From NCBI GenBank assembly GCA_963995505.1, contig OZ023185.1, forward strand, positions 806,001-870,000: a DNA stretch of 64,000 nt, in the 5' to 3' direction. A program made the translations under genes and the position numbers. This document shows, piece by piece, positions 1 through 12,246 of the stretch (positions within the stretch are counted from its first letter, which is position 1; each line of letters begins with the position of its first letter). Below the pieces are notes generated by a model. That model saw only the letters and a list, made by a program, of their open reading frames with translations. It was not told the origin of the DNA and did no database searches. This stretch comes from Hypericum androsaemum. Taxonomy: Eukaryota > Streptophyta > Magnoliopsida > Malpighiales > Hypericaceae.

Positions 1-426
1 TCCCTATAAAAGGAGCCCTCCTCCTTCATTCTAAATAACCCCAGCTCTTCATCTCTTCAGAGCTCTCTACTTCTCCCTCCATAGCATAGTATTTCTCACT
101 TTCATTGTGTCGGAGTTCTAAGGCTACGAAAAGTTCGAAAGGTGTACGAAAGTGCTTCCTTTTGTACACGAGGTTGGGCGTTGTACCTTGGGAACTCTCT
201 TACCCACGGAGGCCTGAAGCATATAGGCGGGTAATAAGAGTTTAAGGGCACATGGTTAAACTGTAGCCTCGTCCAGGATTGAATCCGAAATCCCTAGCTC
301 GAAGAAGACGGTTTTACATACTTACCTACAAGTGTGATCGTGAGCATACTTCTACCATTCTCTTTTATATTGCTTATGTTTATATACTCTGATTAAAACC
401 ATAGTTTACTAATATTTGTACCAACA
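1..426 (+). mobile_element. Possible R-U5 end of an LTR
   Basis: The window opens on a TATA-like box (CCCTATAAAAGGAG), followed by a CT-rich leader and about 400 bases without a coding frame, ending in ACCAACA before AT-rich sequence. This order (promoter, untranslated leader, terminal CA) is what the right half of a plant LTR looks like. The left part lies outside the window and no partner LTR was found, so this is a weak call; a promoter with a 5' UTR of an unknown gene is the alternative. Confidence 0.3.
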
Positions 427-1290
427 ATAATTTTGGGCTAATGGGTTCTCTTGTGTCATAGCATATCGCTATTTAAAAAATATCGTAACTGTATATACTC
501 CTACAAAATTGATATTATTTGAAATTGATTAATGATGAATGTGTTTTATATTCAGAAGTTTATAAACAAAATGTATATCCCGGCAGAGAAAATAATACAT
601 TGATAATAACTTTATAACGAATAAAAAAGGAAATATAAATAATAATAAAGATACACAATATATATATATATTTCAGTTATAAGTTCTACTTCAATGCAGC
701 TCATACGATAATCATTATAATTCGTATGAAAATACAAGGTACATATACTGTGCACGAAATCAATACTCCCTAGCCTGGCCTTTTAGGAGTTATTCACAAA
801 AAGTACAAAATAGAAAAACTGAGTTATAAATAAATAAGAATTTTTGATAAATTGTGGCAGAAAGAATAGTCTTTTTAATAAATGTTGATAGTGCTCAATT
901 TTTAATTTGTTTGCTTCAAATGCTGATACCACAGATGATATTGAATAATCATAAATCATAAGGTATTTTATAACTTACTTTAATTACAAAGTAACATGGT
1001 ATAATGTGCAATTGTGTCAACTTAGTTTCCAAAGTTTTGATTTCGTTTTGAAGACAAGTTTGCGTTTGTCTCATGGGAATCATAGATTTTAAAAAGGGTC
1101 TGATCGGTAGGATCATAAATTATTTTTTTTACTGGCTTATTTTTATGGTAAAAAGGGACTCTGATCAAATAATCCATTTTCCGTTCCGACCAGACAATTT
1201 TCGGCCTCATTCTGACCAAAGAAATGCCGGTTCAACTGGAATTTACAAAATGGTATAATATTTATACTAGATAGGGTTGAAATTGGAAAT
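427..1290. other. AT-rich intergenic stretch
   Basis: No coding frame, RNA gene or element with defined ends was recognised here. The short open frames on both strands have no codon bias and no recognisable protein similarity. Confidence 0.6.
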
Positions 1291-1299
1291 CTAAAACCC

Positions 1300-1620
1300 T
1301 AAAAAAAAAAATTGGCCCCGAGGCCCCCGACTTCAACCCTCTCTCTCGACCCCAGGCGGCGTCCGGCGACCCAGGACTGCCCGACCATTGTCGCCGGCGT
1401 CGTCTCTTGCTCCGTTGCGGCGTCTCCAGCTCGACCACAGGTACGTCTTCGAGCCCCCGACTTCGAGCCTCTCTCTCACTCTCTCTCTCTCTCTCTCTCA
1501 GTCTCTGTCTCTCACTCTCTCGACCCCAGGCGTCGTCTCCAGCTCGCCGGCGTCGCCTCTTTCATTCTCGCCGGTCTCCTCTTCCGCTTCCGGTTCTGCT
1601 CAGGTTCGTTTTTATTAAAC
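1300..1620. repeat. GC-rich block with internal tandem duplication and (CT)n tract
   Basis: A GC-rich island in AT-rich surroundings. A segment starting near 1320 (CCCCCGACTTCAACCCTCTC) recurs near 1456 (CCCCCGACTTCGAGCCTCTC) and both continue into CTCGACCCCAGGCG, so about 130 bases are duplicated. The second copy is expanded by a CT microsatellite (about 1470-1530). Open frames run through in all three plus frames, as expected from low-complexity sequence. It could be the 5' UTR region of a gene such as the PPR gene downstream, but nothing proves this. Confidence 0.5.
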
Positions 1621-3134
1621 CAACTCGCACCTAATAGAATTTCTGGGTAGCTTAATAGAAGCAACTTTGCAGCAATTGGGTTCGCAATTAACGGGCTTAA
1701 TAGATGGACTTTCTGGGTAGCTTAATAGATGGAATTTGGTCTTGTCAGCAATTGGGTAACTTTGAAAGCAACTAAGTAGATGGCTTCCGGCCATCGTAGC
1801 TTGCTTGCTCAGTTTCCGATCTCTCAGTCTCTTGGTTTCGTTTCTCTGTTTCTCTTTCATCGAACAAGTTGATTGTTTCTACGATCAAGTTGCTTGCTCT
1901 TGCTTTCTTTTCCTTTTTTATCCTGGATGCATTCCTCTTGATTGTTTGGTGAGGAGAGGGAGGGTTTGAGAGGGCTTTAGATTTCTGGGGGTAAAGGGAA
2001 GAGGAAGAAGTTGAGTTGGTTTGAGTTAATTACTTGAGAGAGAGAAGAGAACAAGAAATTAAAAAAGAAATTTACCTGCAGTTGGGTTGGGGAGACGAGA
2101 AATAAATAATAACACTTTTTTTTAATGAGAGTTATGCCAGACGGTATGGTGTAATTAATAAATATAAAAAATATTTCTAAATAAGGTCGGATTAGATGAC
2201 CCGAAAAAGGACAAAAATTTGGATCGTATCAAAATCCGTATTTTAAAATTATGATGGAAATTCAGTTTTCCAATAATCAAAAGGCAATTCAGTTTTCCAA
2301 AGCAACATGTATGTTTATCTAATAGAGTAATTCTAGTGCCTTTTTCGAACTAAGGTTAAGCTAGTTGATGTTACTATCCGTTTGTGGGATAGACTCGATT
2401 GGATTAGCTTGTGAATGTATTTTTTTTCTTTGGGTATCTCGAAACTTCTCCTTTCCTTTTTCCTAATAATAGTAAAAGGTACTAGACGTTTAATAAAAGA
2501 AATATCAACATTCAATAATAAATTTATGCTATATTAGATTATGTAATTTAAATTTAATATATTTTTAATTCTAACTACATCAAAAGTTATATAAAAAAAC
2601 TATGCTTCTCGTCCTCTAAGATATCTTGTGAGCTAGTTTTGTAACAAATAAACTACTCATACCTTCTTCTATACCCAATTAAAATTATTATACCCTAAAT
2701 CTGTAAAATATATGTAGCATCAAATTCACAAAATACATGTATTTCTGTCATCCCTACTCATTTTAAGAACGGAGTAATGGCCTAAACACAAGTCTTATAG
2801 GGCCTGAAAATCTGTTCTTGTCGGCCTGTCCTTGTGCTCTTCAAACGCTGGGTTTCACCTTCTCTTCCATTTTTTTTTCTCTCTCTCACTTATTTGGGTT
2901 CCTAGTCTTCAACCCTCGGAATCTCAATTGTTCGTTGGCTGTGGTGATTCCAGATGACGGTCGGGGTGGTGGGTCCCATCCCTTTTATCCTTAGCATTTC
3001 GAGGAGGAGGAGGATGCCACCAAGTTTCTTCACTTATGCCAAACCAAAGGCAATCCCCAACCCGACCCGAATCATAGATATGACCAAACACGAGTGACCT
3101 TAGCGTAATTTGCCCTTCTTTTTTTGGAGTGCAG
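1621..3134. other. Region without a recognised gene, upstream of the PPR gene
   Basis: A near-repeat of TTTCTGGGTAGCTTAATAGA occurs twice around 1640-1730. The rest is AT-rich. A short frame from an ATG at 2954 encodes a basic leader-like peptide with a run of four arginines and could contribute the plastid-targeting N-terminus of the PPR protein. However, I could not find a splice junction joining it in frame to the first recognised exon at 3135. Confidence 0.4.
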
Positions 3135-4411
3135 GTAGTAGGCATTGTGGCTGTCTGTTGCTCCGCCGACACGGATGGGAAATTGAAACCATACTTAGGA
3201 GCTGATGAGCATAGGTAACCAACGTAACTACCGAGCAGTAGATTGTTAAGTAGTCAAATTGTTTGTTACTTGAATCGATTTTTGGTGGTTAGTTCAGGGA
3301 AATTAGTGAAGAAGAAACCCGGGAAGACCGAGCATCACTTGTGGAAGAAACGGGAGTCCGCTGGGTCTGGACAGAAGGCACTGCATATTGTTAGGATGGT
3401 AAGGCAGTTGTAAGAAACAATTCTCTCTGTTAGCATCTATAAGTTATGTGATATCCCGTAAATGATATGTTCTGTCTGAAAGGCCTTAAGCGATTTGATG
3501 TATACTATCCATACCAACAAGGTGTACTAAGAGAACTCCAAGGTTAAACGTGTTTGAAAAGACTCGTGTGGTGGAGACAGTCGGTCGAATCACGCGCGTT
3601 ACAAGTTAGCTCTGCTTGCTTATTTGCTTATCCTTTTTGGTTGGGTTGATATGGCAGATAAGTGGACTTTCGAACGAGAAGGAGGCCGTATACAGGGCTC
3701 TGGACAAGTGGGTGGCGTGGGAGACGGAGTTTCCTCTGATTGCTATAGCAAAAGCTTTGAGGATATTGAGAGAAAGGAGTCAGTGGCATCGTGTAATTCA
3801 AGTATGCTCTCTTCTAACTCATTGTGGCATAATTCGCTGCGACACCGCTTTGTACCTTGTTTTGTTACACTCAACCTCTGTGAGAATGCCTGCCTCTGCA
3901 TCTGATCCTCGGTAGTTCTTAGGTGTCCAAGTGGATGCTGGGCAAAGGTCAAGGAGCAACGATGACTACTTATGACACTCTTCTGTTGGCCTTTGATAAG
4001 GAAGACAGGGTAGACGAAGCTGAGTCGCTGTGGAATATGATTTTACACACGCATACACGCTCTATTTCAAAGGTTTTATTTTCCAGGATGATCTCTTTGT
4101 ACAATCATCATGATATGCCTCACAAGATAATCGAGGTAGCTTGAGAATAATCTCACTTTATTGTGAATGGTAATGTGCCTGTAAGCTCAATGCATTCTTC
4201 ATTTTGTGGACTGTAGGTATTTGCCGACATGGAGGAGCTGCGTGTTAGACCTGATGATCCTACGGTTAAGAGGGTTGCATATGCCTTTAAAGATCTGGCT
4301 GAAGAAGAGAAGCAAAAATTGGTTCTTAAAAAGTATGTGAGCAAGTGGAAGTATATGCACTTCAAAGGTGAAAAGGTTCGGGTAAGAAGAAAAGGCTTGG
4401 ATGACGAGTGA
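3135..4411 (+). CDS. Short pentatricopeptide-repeat (PPR) protein, At4g18975-like
   Basis: Five exons join in frame with GT-AG borders: 3135-3214, 3293-3398, 3658-3801, 3923-4135 and 4217-4411 (TGA). The product has a basic segment (KKKPGKTEHHLWKKRESAGS), then KEAVYRALDKWVAWETEFPL, two helical-hairpin repeats (GATMTTYDTLLLAFDK; DEAESLWNMILHTHTRSISK) and the tail KWKYMHF followed by basic residues. This is the architecture of the small plant PPR proteins related to At4g18975 and EMB1417, which are predicted to be organellar. PPR proteins generally bind organelle RNA; the exact target is unknown. The true N-terminus with its transit peptide is not located, so the start given is an exon edge. 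All exons seen are open and uninterrupted, unlike the copy at 9360. Confidence 0.8.
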
Positions 4412-5686
4412 CTGGGTGAGTAGCATTGTGACCAATAGGTTTAGGATAACTTGGCTTCTGGGGATTATGACAGAAGAAAAGTCAGTATATCTGCAATTCT
4501 GGCATTAAGGGCCATAAAATTGGTGCTTACATACTGTCACAACTGGACATAGGACATTTGTAGTTGGTGTTTTGTGTGTTCTTTATGATGCTGAAAGAAA
4601 TCACGAGTTTACAATTCCAACTCTCTTTCTACCACAAGTTGCTGATTGTAAATAGTCTTCGAGCCCTTTCCGGTGGAATTTGGTAAGCCTATTCCCATAA
4701 GATGTTTTCTTTAGTCCAACTATTGGATTAACGTATTTTGGAATGGTATATTGTTAGACATTAGTGGTAGCTCATAAGTTCCAAGCGGCTGCACTGGTCA
4801 ACTCGGTCTGCTATACTGCAACTTATACTTCTGTTTTCTTGCAGGGGAATATCAATCATATTGTCGAAACTGGTCTTCAACGGCTAACTGGTTGTTATTT
4901 TTAAATCACCACTTGCAACGTGCAGATCAGGACTCGTGATGTATGTCTAACTTGCCTTTTAGGCATATTTCTGTGTTTGTTTCATGTTGACTTCACTAAA
5001 GTTCCTTTTTCATTTAGACTAGCGGTTTATATCTACATCATATCTATAATTTATTTGATTTGTGATTTTACTTACTGACATCAGATTAACGGAAAAAATC
5101 AGGGACATATAAGATCATATGATCATTTGCCCGGGATTCTACAATCCATTTATAAGAATTAACTGGGATATTAGTCATACCCGAGAAGGCTCGATCGAGC
5201 ATTATTGGAAGATGAAGTTGTCTTAGGTTTCTGAAGGACCTCCTACCTCAGATAAATCTGTGTAACTTGTTCTGGAAGTTCAACTGGAGGATTATGAGGT
5301 TGATTACTTACAGTGGCTTGAGTTTGCAGAGAAGTTCTTCTCCCTTGGAACTCTCAAGGGAGAGAAAATAGACCAATTTTTTTTTCAAGTGTCCTGATTT
5401 CTTGCAATGTTCACATATGATTTGATATATTCCGGTGTTTCTATGAGACATCTCTGCCTTTGGAACTCCTTGAGTTTCTTTTTCAACCATAATAACCTAT
5501 TGGGTCAGGTTTTACTACAAACACCTACTTCAGGCAATTAGTAATCATTTTTCTGGAGACTTCCGGAAATCTATTTCATGTAGCCTGTTAAGGAAATTTT
5601 GAAACATGGGACAAGACCTTTTACATGTAAGACCTATTGCACATGCAATTTGGAATCCTTGAGCTCTCTTTATCTCTTATTTTGTT
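4412..5686 (+). other. 3' flank of the PPR gene with a coding-like fragment
   Basis: Untranslated sequence follows the PPR stop codon. Around 5265-5350 one plus frame reads like protein (DYEVDYLQWLEFAEKFFSLG) but is bounded by stops and could not be assigned to a family. The same fragment recurs at 10944-11030 in the duplicated block, also without an intact frame. It is probably a gene relic. Confidence 0.4.
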
Positions 5687-5938
5687 GCTTTGGTACTATG
5701 TAAAAAATTTGAGGTTAGAAGAACAACTATATTTATTATCAACTATGTCTACACGTGTTGATATAGGCATGTCTATAGACATGTTAGATAGTAATTAGGA
5801 CATCACCAAGAACAAAATGGCTAGTATGACTAATCTTATACTTACCAACTGTTCAATTGATTACAAAGGAATAGAAATTTAAAATTGATCCTATAGCCTC
5901 TAGGAGTCTAGGTTATACTTCTCAACACCTCTCAAGTT
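5687..5938 (-). mobile_element. Small Copia-type LTR with PBS on one side and PPT on the other
   Basis: On the minus strand, a purine-rich tract (CTTGAGAGG) is followed by a 229-bp segment (5927 to 5699) that starts TGTTGAG and ends TTTACA, i.e. TG...CA. Directly after it comes TAGTACCAAAGC (5698-5687), a decayed match to the initiator-Met-tRNA primer site TGGTATCAGAGC. The duplicate copy at 11369 has an even better match. Having a PPT before and a PBS after the same LTR means internal sequence once lay on both sides. Confidence 0.65.
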
Positions 5939-6260
5939 AGTAAGTGGATTTCAAACATTCCATACTTGCCAATGAAAAAATGAACTGAGATGGTCAAGAA
6001 TTTGACGAAGATACATGTTTGTTGGTTCATCACTTTCTCGCGAATAAAATGACAATTAACCCCTATGTGGTTAGTTCTTTCATGTAGTACATGATTATCA
6101 CCATCGTAGATATCTGCATGATTATCACAATATAGCTTCGTATGATAGTTTACCGCTAATCCAAACTCGGTTAGAATAATCCAAGTCAGCTCACTAGTGG
6201 CATGAGCTATGGCTCGATATTCTGCTTCCGCGCTTGGATAACTTTTTTTTACTTGTTCTA
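5939..6260 (-). pseudogene. Copia RNase H relic
   Basis: Minus-strand translation gives AEAEYRAIAHATSELTW near the right end, then YCDNHAD, then HERTNHIGVNCHFIREKV, the conserved C-terminal RNase H blocks of Copia polyproteins (AESEYRA, CDNQSA, HxRTKHIE). It runs straight into the PPT and LTR at 5938, as expected for the 3' end of an element. Reverse transcriptase, integrase and gag are absent. The duplicated copy of this block stops after the last few codons (near 11709). Confidence 0.7.
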
Positions 6261-6522
6261 GGTTTTATGAAGATATACTTTTAGCTGTAGAATTGTGTGT
6301 TAAACCATTGCCCTGGTTTGCACGACCGCCGTTGTTAACTATCTTTTGCCCTTCTAGCATTATTCCCTATCTCCACGGTTTGATGAGAGAAAACTTTCAT
6401 CAGCTTTTTAGTTGTGTTCTGGTGGCTTTATGCAACAAGGAGTGACTTCATGAATAATATATTTAAAGTCAAAACCTGTGAATGGTGTTCTTGTTCATTC
6501 GATATTTTAGAGTTGTTCATTC

Positions 6523-8103
6523 TTGAGGAGCTCTAAAATTTGGAGGTTGCCGCAGGGTAATTTTTATTTGCAGCTTTGGGTCCCTTTCTTCAAGTCTACT
6601 AAACCAACAAGTGCGAAGGTTTGGGTTAGGCTTGAACGTCTTGGTATGGAGCACGTCGCTCGGGATATTGTTTTTGGTTTGGCCGCGATGGGGAGTTGGT
6701 ATGGAGCATGTCACACGTGGCTCTCAATAGGTTTAATGGGTCTATGTCCGGGTTTTAATGGATGTTGATTTGTCTCAGCCTCTTTGGGATAAAGATTCGC
6801 TGAAGTTGACTAATAAAAGTTGTTTGGTGGACTTAACTTATGAAAATCTGCCTGGCGTTTTTGCTCATTGTAGGACCATTGGCCACTCTCAAGAGAGGCG
6901 TCGCAAATTGCATCCTAGAGTTGATGGTGTTGATGAAGCTTGGAAAAGAAATTGCTCGGGGCAAACATATTGTGCATGAGAAGGCTTCTGCGAAGGCCGA
7001 TGGGGGTGGAAGAACGGGATTTGCTCGAAACAAGACGGTGTGGAAAAAGAAAGCCTTCACTTCCTCGAGCCAAGTTTCAGGTTTAACTGCTTCTATAGTG
7101 GTTGTCTCAAATGTTGAGGTTACGATAGAAATTGGAGCTTACGTTTCCAATTCTTTCAATGCCTTATGTGATGATGAGGAATAAGAGGATGGTGAGTTTC
7201 TTGGTGAAGAAACTCTGCTCAGTTTGTTGGTTTTAGTTCCCGCTACTTTACCAACAACCAAGCATGATCAGCTATTGGAAAGTGCTTTGGTTTCGATTGC
7301 TTTTGAGGTGGAAACTGATGCTACTCGAGAGTTTTCAGTCACCAATTTTGCTAGCAATTTGCTTTGGGAGGCTGCAAGTAAGTAGATGGGGATAGGCTTT
7401 ATGAAGGGTCAGGATGCATTTTGTTTGGATGAAAAGGGTCAGTCTCCAACGACTACAACTTTGGTTACATCAGAGATGCTCTCTCTTGCTTTAGTTTCAT
7501 TTGTTTCGGAACCTAACGGTGCAGATGTGTGGGAGCACGTTGTGACAAGTTTTGGAGGTGAGATGGCTCCGCATAATTCTGGTCAATCCGAGTTGGAGGG
7601 CAATGTCAAACAGCAGCGGAGGAGGGCGAAAGGTGCTGTAATTGTAGAGGATTATTTCGAATTGGTAGAGTTGTTTGAGGAAGTTGATGAGGCTATTCGG
7701 TTTGCCTTGTATGACCACTCGGAGGTTCCTCCCGTCAATGCACTGAGGGTAGTATTGGATGATGAACATGAAGCATTTATCTTAACTTAGGAGTTTGAGC
7801 TGGTTTACATCTTGTCAAGTTTTTTCTTGAGTCGGATGCGGATGGGAGCTCACCTAGTATGAGTAAGAATGGGCTAATGAGGCAAACTATGTTTTACGTG
7901 CAGTTCCAAGCATGCTGGATCAGATTGATGGCTCGGCTAAGAGCAAGAGCATAGGCTCTCACACGTCCAGGAGTTGGGCAGATATAACTGATGATGAGCC
8001 TCCTCCTCCCAAGCAAAATAGGGACATGAGTCTACAGATTGTCCAGGGCGCAGGTTCGGCATCGAGTAAGAAGACTGCAGGCTCTCAGAAGCCCAAGATG
8101 TAG
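6523..8103 (+). pseudogene. LINE-type ORF1 (DUF4283/zinc-knuckle) relic
   Basis: Broken plus-strand frames give SAKVWVRLERLGMEHVARDI and VLMDVDLSQPL, then VDLTYENLPGVFAHCRTIGH. This is the DUF4283 domain and start of the CCHC-type knuckle typical of ORF1 proteins of plant L1-like LINEs. The knuckle has lost cysteines (QERRRK where a Cys-containing segment is expected), and frameshifts separate the pieces. A charged, low-similarity tail continues to about 8103 (RSWADITDDEPPPPKQ). No endonuclease or reverse transcriptase ORF follows. Confidence 0.65.
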
Positions 8104-9359
8104 GTCCAACATGAAACCTGGGGTGAATTAGATTTCTAACAATTTTCTTGACTTTTTCGGTACTTAGATTATCAATGTAAACGAGAGTAGGGATAGAGAT
8201 ATTTGACACCAGATGTATAGTAGTTTTGCTCTGGTCCACTTGAGCCTACGTCAACTCTTTAACCATCCGCTTGCTTTTTATTACACCAACAAAAACACAA
8301 GAGTACAGCACAAGGTTTCATGACTCACTTGCAACCTTACAAACACTAGCTTTGACAGACTGAGGCTAGTCACCAACTTCTAGATTTACTGGCTCTCCAG
8401 AAACCTTTTGCTTATTGTTGCTTTTACAAATGTACTCCTGAGCAATTCACACAGAGGTTGGGCAAGTAATCTATGACAATGATTTTTCTAAATTGCTTCT
8501 TGTATTAACAGAAGTGATCTCAGCTTTTCTCTCTTTTGATGAATGAATTCAGTTCTTGCTTGATTTGTATTTTTGAACTTTTGATTAGTTCTCTTATCTC
8601 ACTTGCTTACTCTCTTTTTTTGTCGTCATTTAGTATTTATAGAATCACTTTGACCTTTTCTTCTTAGCTTGAGCTTGCTCTCCTAGCAATTCTTCAAACT
8701 CATATCATCCACGTTGGATATAGCCATTATGGCTGGTGGAGGAGAAGCCTTCATTGATTAGCTAAGTAGCCAACACTTTTCTTCTTAGGGTGACTTGACT
8801 TGACCTTGAATTGGAGTTGATTTGTTCCATAATATAGTTGTTAAAACAAAGGCAAAACAAAAGCTTCCAAAACCTCTTTTGTTTCGGGTTATGTTAGTAT
8901 AACATAATCAGAATTTAATCAATTATATCTTGGACAAAAGAGTTAGTCGTCTTGGGCAGATTTCCATCTTACTTGGACTGCCGAGATGATTGTGAAACTC
9001 TTCCCAAAGCTAATCACACTTAAACATAGAAGAGGATTTAGCCTACCAAGCAACCAAGCTATAGCGAGATGCTTATACGATGGATAAAAGACTTAATCAT
9101 CTCTCTTTCTTGATCTTGGCGAAGTTCAAATTTGAACTTGCCTTATGGAAAAACATCTAGAACAATAGTCATGTCAAGCTCCAACTTAACTAGAATGTGT
9201 AAACAATGACTTGAACTAGACTTAAAGAAATACCTGAAACCGCAATTCATAAAATGTCTTCGTTACAATTGATTTCTAAACTCCACTTAACCAGGGAATA
9301 AGGAAACATACGAAAGATATGTTTATGACTTCGTGTCAGAATGATCTAAAGTCTTGAGA
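8104..9359. other. Intergenic stretch, nothing recognised
   Basis: AT-rich sequence without a convincing open frame, RNA gene or element boundary. It separates the LINE relic from the second PPR copy, and the breakpoint of the duplicated block lies at its right edge. Confidence 0.55.
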
Positions 9360-10075
9360 GTTTACAGGGCTCTAAATAAGTGGGTGGCGTGGGAGATGGA
9401 GTATCCTCTAATTGCTGTAGCAAAAGCTTTGAGGATATTGAGAGAAAGGAGTCAGGGGCATCGTGTAATTCAAGTATGCTCTCTTTTAACTCATTTTGGC
9501 ATAATTCAGTGCGACATCGCTTTGTACCTTGTTTTGTTGCCTCTGTGAGAATGCCTGTCTCTGCATCTGATCCTCGGTAGTTCTTAGGTGTCCAAGTGGA
9601 TGCTGGGCAAAGGTCAATGAGCAACGATGACTACTTATGACACTCTTCTGTTGGCCTTTGATAAGGAAGACAGGGTAGACGAAGCTGAGTCGCTGTGGAA
9701 TAAGATTTTGCACACGCATACACGCTCTATTTCAAAGGTTTTATTTTCCAGGATGATCTCTTTGTACGATCATCATGAGATGCCTTCAAGATAATTGAGG
9801 TAGCTTGAGAATAATCTCACGTCGTTGTGAATGGTAATGTGCCCGTAAGCTCAATGCATTCTTCATTTTGTGGACTGTAGGTATTTGCCTACATGGAGGA
9901 GCTGCGTGTTAGGCCTGATGATCCTACAGTTAAGAGGGTTGCATATGCCTTTAAGGATCTGGCTGAAGAAGAGAAGCAGAAATTGGTTCTTAAAAAGTAC
10001 ATAAGCAAGTGGAAGTATATGCACTTCAATAGTGAAAAGGTTCGGATAAGAAGACACGGCTTGGATGACGAGTGA
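9360..10075 (+). pseudogene. Truncated second copy of the PPR gene
   Basis: Homologous to exons 3-5 of the PPR gene at 3135: 9360-9473, 9588-9799 and 9881-10075. The first two exons are missing and homology begins in the middle of exon 3 (VYRALNKWVAWEMEYPL). The middle exon carries a nonsense codon (TGA at 9618-9620, where the intact copy has GGA). It also has a one-base deletion near 9785 that shifts the frame before the splice site. The last exon is still open and differs from the intact copy by a few residues. It should not produce the family protein. Confidence 0.85.
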
Positions 10076-11368
10076 CTGAGTGAGTAGCATTGTGACCAAT
10101 AGGTTTGGGATAACTTGGCTTCTGGGGGTTATGACAGAAGAAAAGTAAGTATATCTGCAATTCCAGCATTAAGGGCCATAAAATTGGTGCTTTCATACTG
10201 TCACAACTGGACAGAGGACATTTGTAGTTGGTGTTTTGTGAGTTCTTGATGATGCTGAAAGAAATCACGAGTTTACAATTCCAACCCTCTTTCTACCACA
10301 AGTTGCTAATTCTAAATAGTATCCGAGCCTTTTTCGGTGGAATTTAGTAAGCCTCTTCCCATCAGATGTTTTCTTTAGTCCAACTATTGGATTAACGTAT
10401 TTTGGAATGGTATATTGTTAGACGTTAGTAGTAGCTCATAAGTTCCAAGCGGCTGCACCGGTCAACTCGGTCTGCTATACTGCAACTTATACTTCTGTTT
10501 TCTTGCAGGGAAATATCAACCATATTGTCAAAACTGGTCTTCAACGGTTAACTGGTTGTTATTTTCAAATCACCACTTACAACGTGTAGATCAGGACTCG
10601 TGATGTAGGACTATCTCGCCTTTTAGACATATTTATGTGTTTGTTTCATGTTGACTTCATTAGAATTCCTTTTTCATTTAGTAATTAGTGCTTTATATCT
10701 ACATCATATCTATAATTCATTTGATCTGTGATTTTGCTTACTGACATCTGATTAACGCAAAAAACAGGGACATATAGGATCATATGATCATTTCTCCGGG
10801 ATTCTACAATCCATTTATAAGAATTAATTGAGATATTAGTCATACCCGAGAAGGTTCGATCGAGCGTTATTGGAAGATGAAGTTGTCTTAGGATCCTGAA
10901 GGACCTCCTACCTCAGATAAATCTATGTTGTGCATTCCAAAACTTGTTCTAGAAGTTCAACTGGCAGATTGTGAGGTTGACTACTTACAGTGGCTTGAAT
11001 TTGCAGAGAAGTTCTTCTCCCTTGGAACTAACTCTCAAGGGAGAGAAAATAGACCAATGTTATTTTTTCAAGTGTCCTGGTTTGTTGCAATATTCACATA
11101 TTATTTGATATCTTCAGGTATTTTTGTGAGACATCTCTGCCTTTAGAACTCCTTGAGTTTCGTTTTCAACCATAATAACCTATTGGGTCAGGCTTTACTA
11201 CAAACACCTACTTCGGGAAATTAGCAATCATTTTTCTGCAGACTTCCGAAAATATATTTCATGTAGCCTAGTAAGGAAATTTTGAAACATGGGGACAAGA
11301 CGCCACAGGTAAGACTTATTGCACATGCAATTTGGGATCTTCGAGCTCTCTTTATCTCTTATTTTGTT

Positions 11369-11620
11369 GCTTTGATACTATGTAAAAAATTTGAGGTTAG
11401 AAGAACAACCCCATTTATTTTTCAACTATGTATACACGTGTTGATATAGGCATGTCTATAGACATGTTAGAAAGTAATTAGGACTATCACCAAAACCAAA
11501 ATGACTAGTATGACTAATCTTATACTTACCAATTGTTTAATTGATTACAAAGGATTAGAAATTTAAAATTGATCCTACAGCCTCTAGGAGTATAGGTTAT
11601 ACTTCTCAACACCCCTCAAG
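11369..11620 (-). mobile_element. Second copy of the small Copia LTR with PBS and PPT
   Basis: Duplicate of the element at 5687-5938. The LTR runs 11611 to 11381 on the minus strand (TGTTGAG...TTACA). The primer site reads TAGTATCAAAGC (11380-11369), two mismatches from TGGTATCAGAGC. The polypurine tract reads CTTGAGGGG directly before the LTR. These better-preserved signals support the LTR call in the first copy. Confidence 0.7.
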
Positions 11621-11749
11621 TTAGTAAGTGAATTTCAAACATTCCATACTTGCCAATGAAAAACATGAACTGAGATGGTTAAGAATTTGACGAAGATACA
11701 TGTTTGTTGTTTGATAATTTCAAACAATGATAAGTAAAGTAGTTGTGTA

Positions 11750-12150
11750 TTGTGTTGGTGATGTCCTCTTCCCTCGCCCCGAGCCTCTTTATATGGGGAG
11801 TCCCGTCCTAACTTTGTCCTCAAGAATAGGAACTTTGTCCTCAGTAATAGGAACACTCCTTTAAATCATCTCCAAATCAGCCCGACCTTGTAAAGGAAAA
11901 TGACCGAGATCACTTCCAAAATAGGAGCGAAATCGTCCTTCCCACGAAATCACCTTCAATATGTATCTGCCTTCTACATGTGACCGTCTTCCTTATGTGA
12001 CCACTTTCCAATACAAGAACGAGGCCGCATCCTCAAAATAGGGAAAATCCCGAGATTGCGACCGCGTACCAAAATTCATCCTTAATACAGGAAACTTTGT
12101 CCGGGCCTCATATGAGAGGCAAAGACCAAACACCGTGTTCGAACACCACA
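11750..12150 (-). mobile_element. Gypsy-like LTR, minus orientation, truncated
   Basis: This segment is the reverse complement of 13192-13595 with high identity throughout. On the minus strand it starts TGTGGTGTTCGAACACGGTG, contains the paired motifs GGACAAAGTTCCTATTCTTG and a TATA box (CCATATAAAGAGG, 11787-11799), and stops just after CATCACCAACACAA. The R-U5 end is missing here. Confidence 0.65.
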
Positions 12151-12246
12151 ACTTCGGCCCAAGCCCAATTTTGGTGCTCTAGCGCGAATCCCTTCGGCGC
12201 CCTGGTGATCGAATGAGAGTTGACCGCCTTCTCAGATGCCCTCCTT

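Larger units (their letters stand above)
9360..11709 (+). repeat. Segmental duplication of 3688-6024
   Basis: The 2.3-kb block from mid-exon 3 of the PPR gene through its 3' flank, the coding-like fragment, the small Copia LTR and the first part of the RNase H relic is present twice in direct orientation, about 5.7 kb apart. Many near-identical stretches are visible, for example around 4200-4420 against 9860-10080. Homology ends abruptly at 6024/11709, where the second copy meets the Gypsy-like LTR region. Confidence 0.9.

Noticed and set aside
1388..1634. Ser/Leu-rich ORFs around the CT repeat
   Set aside because: Low-complexity translation of a CT microsatellite; open in all three frames.
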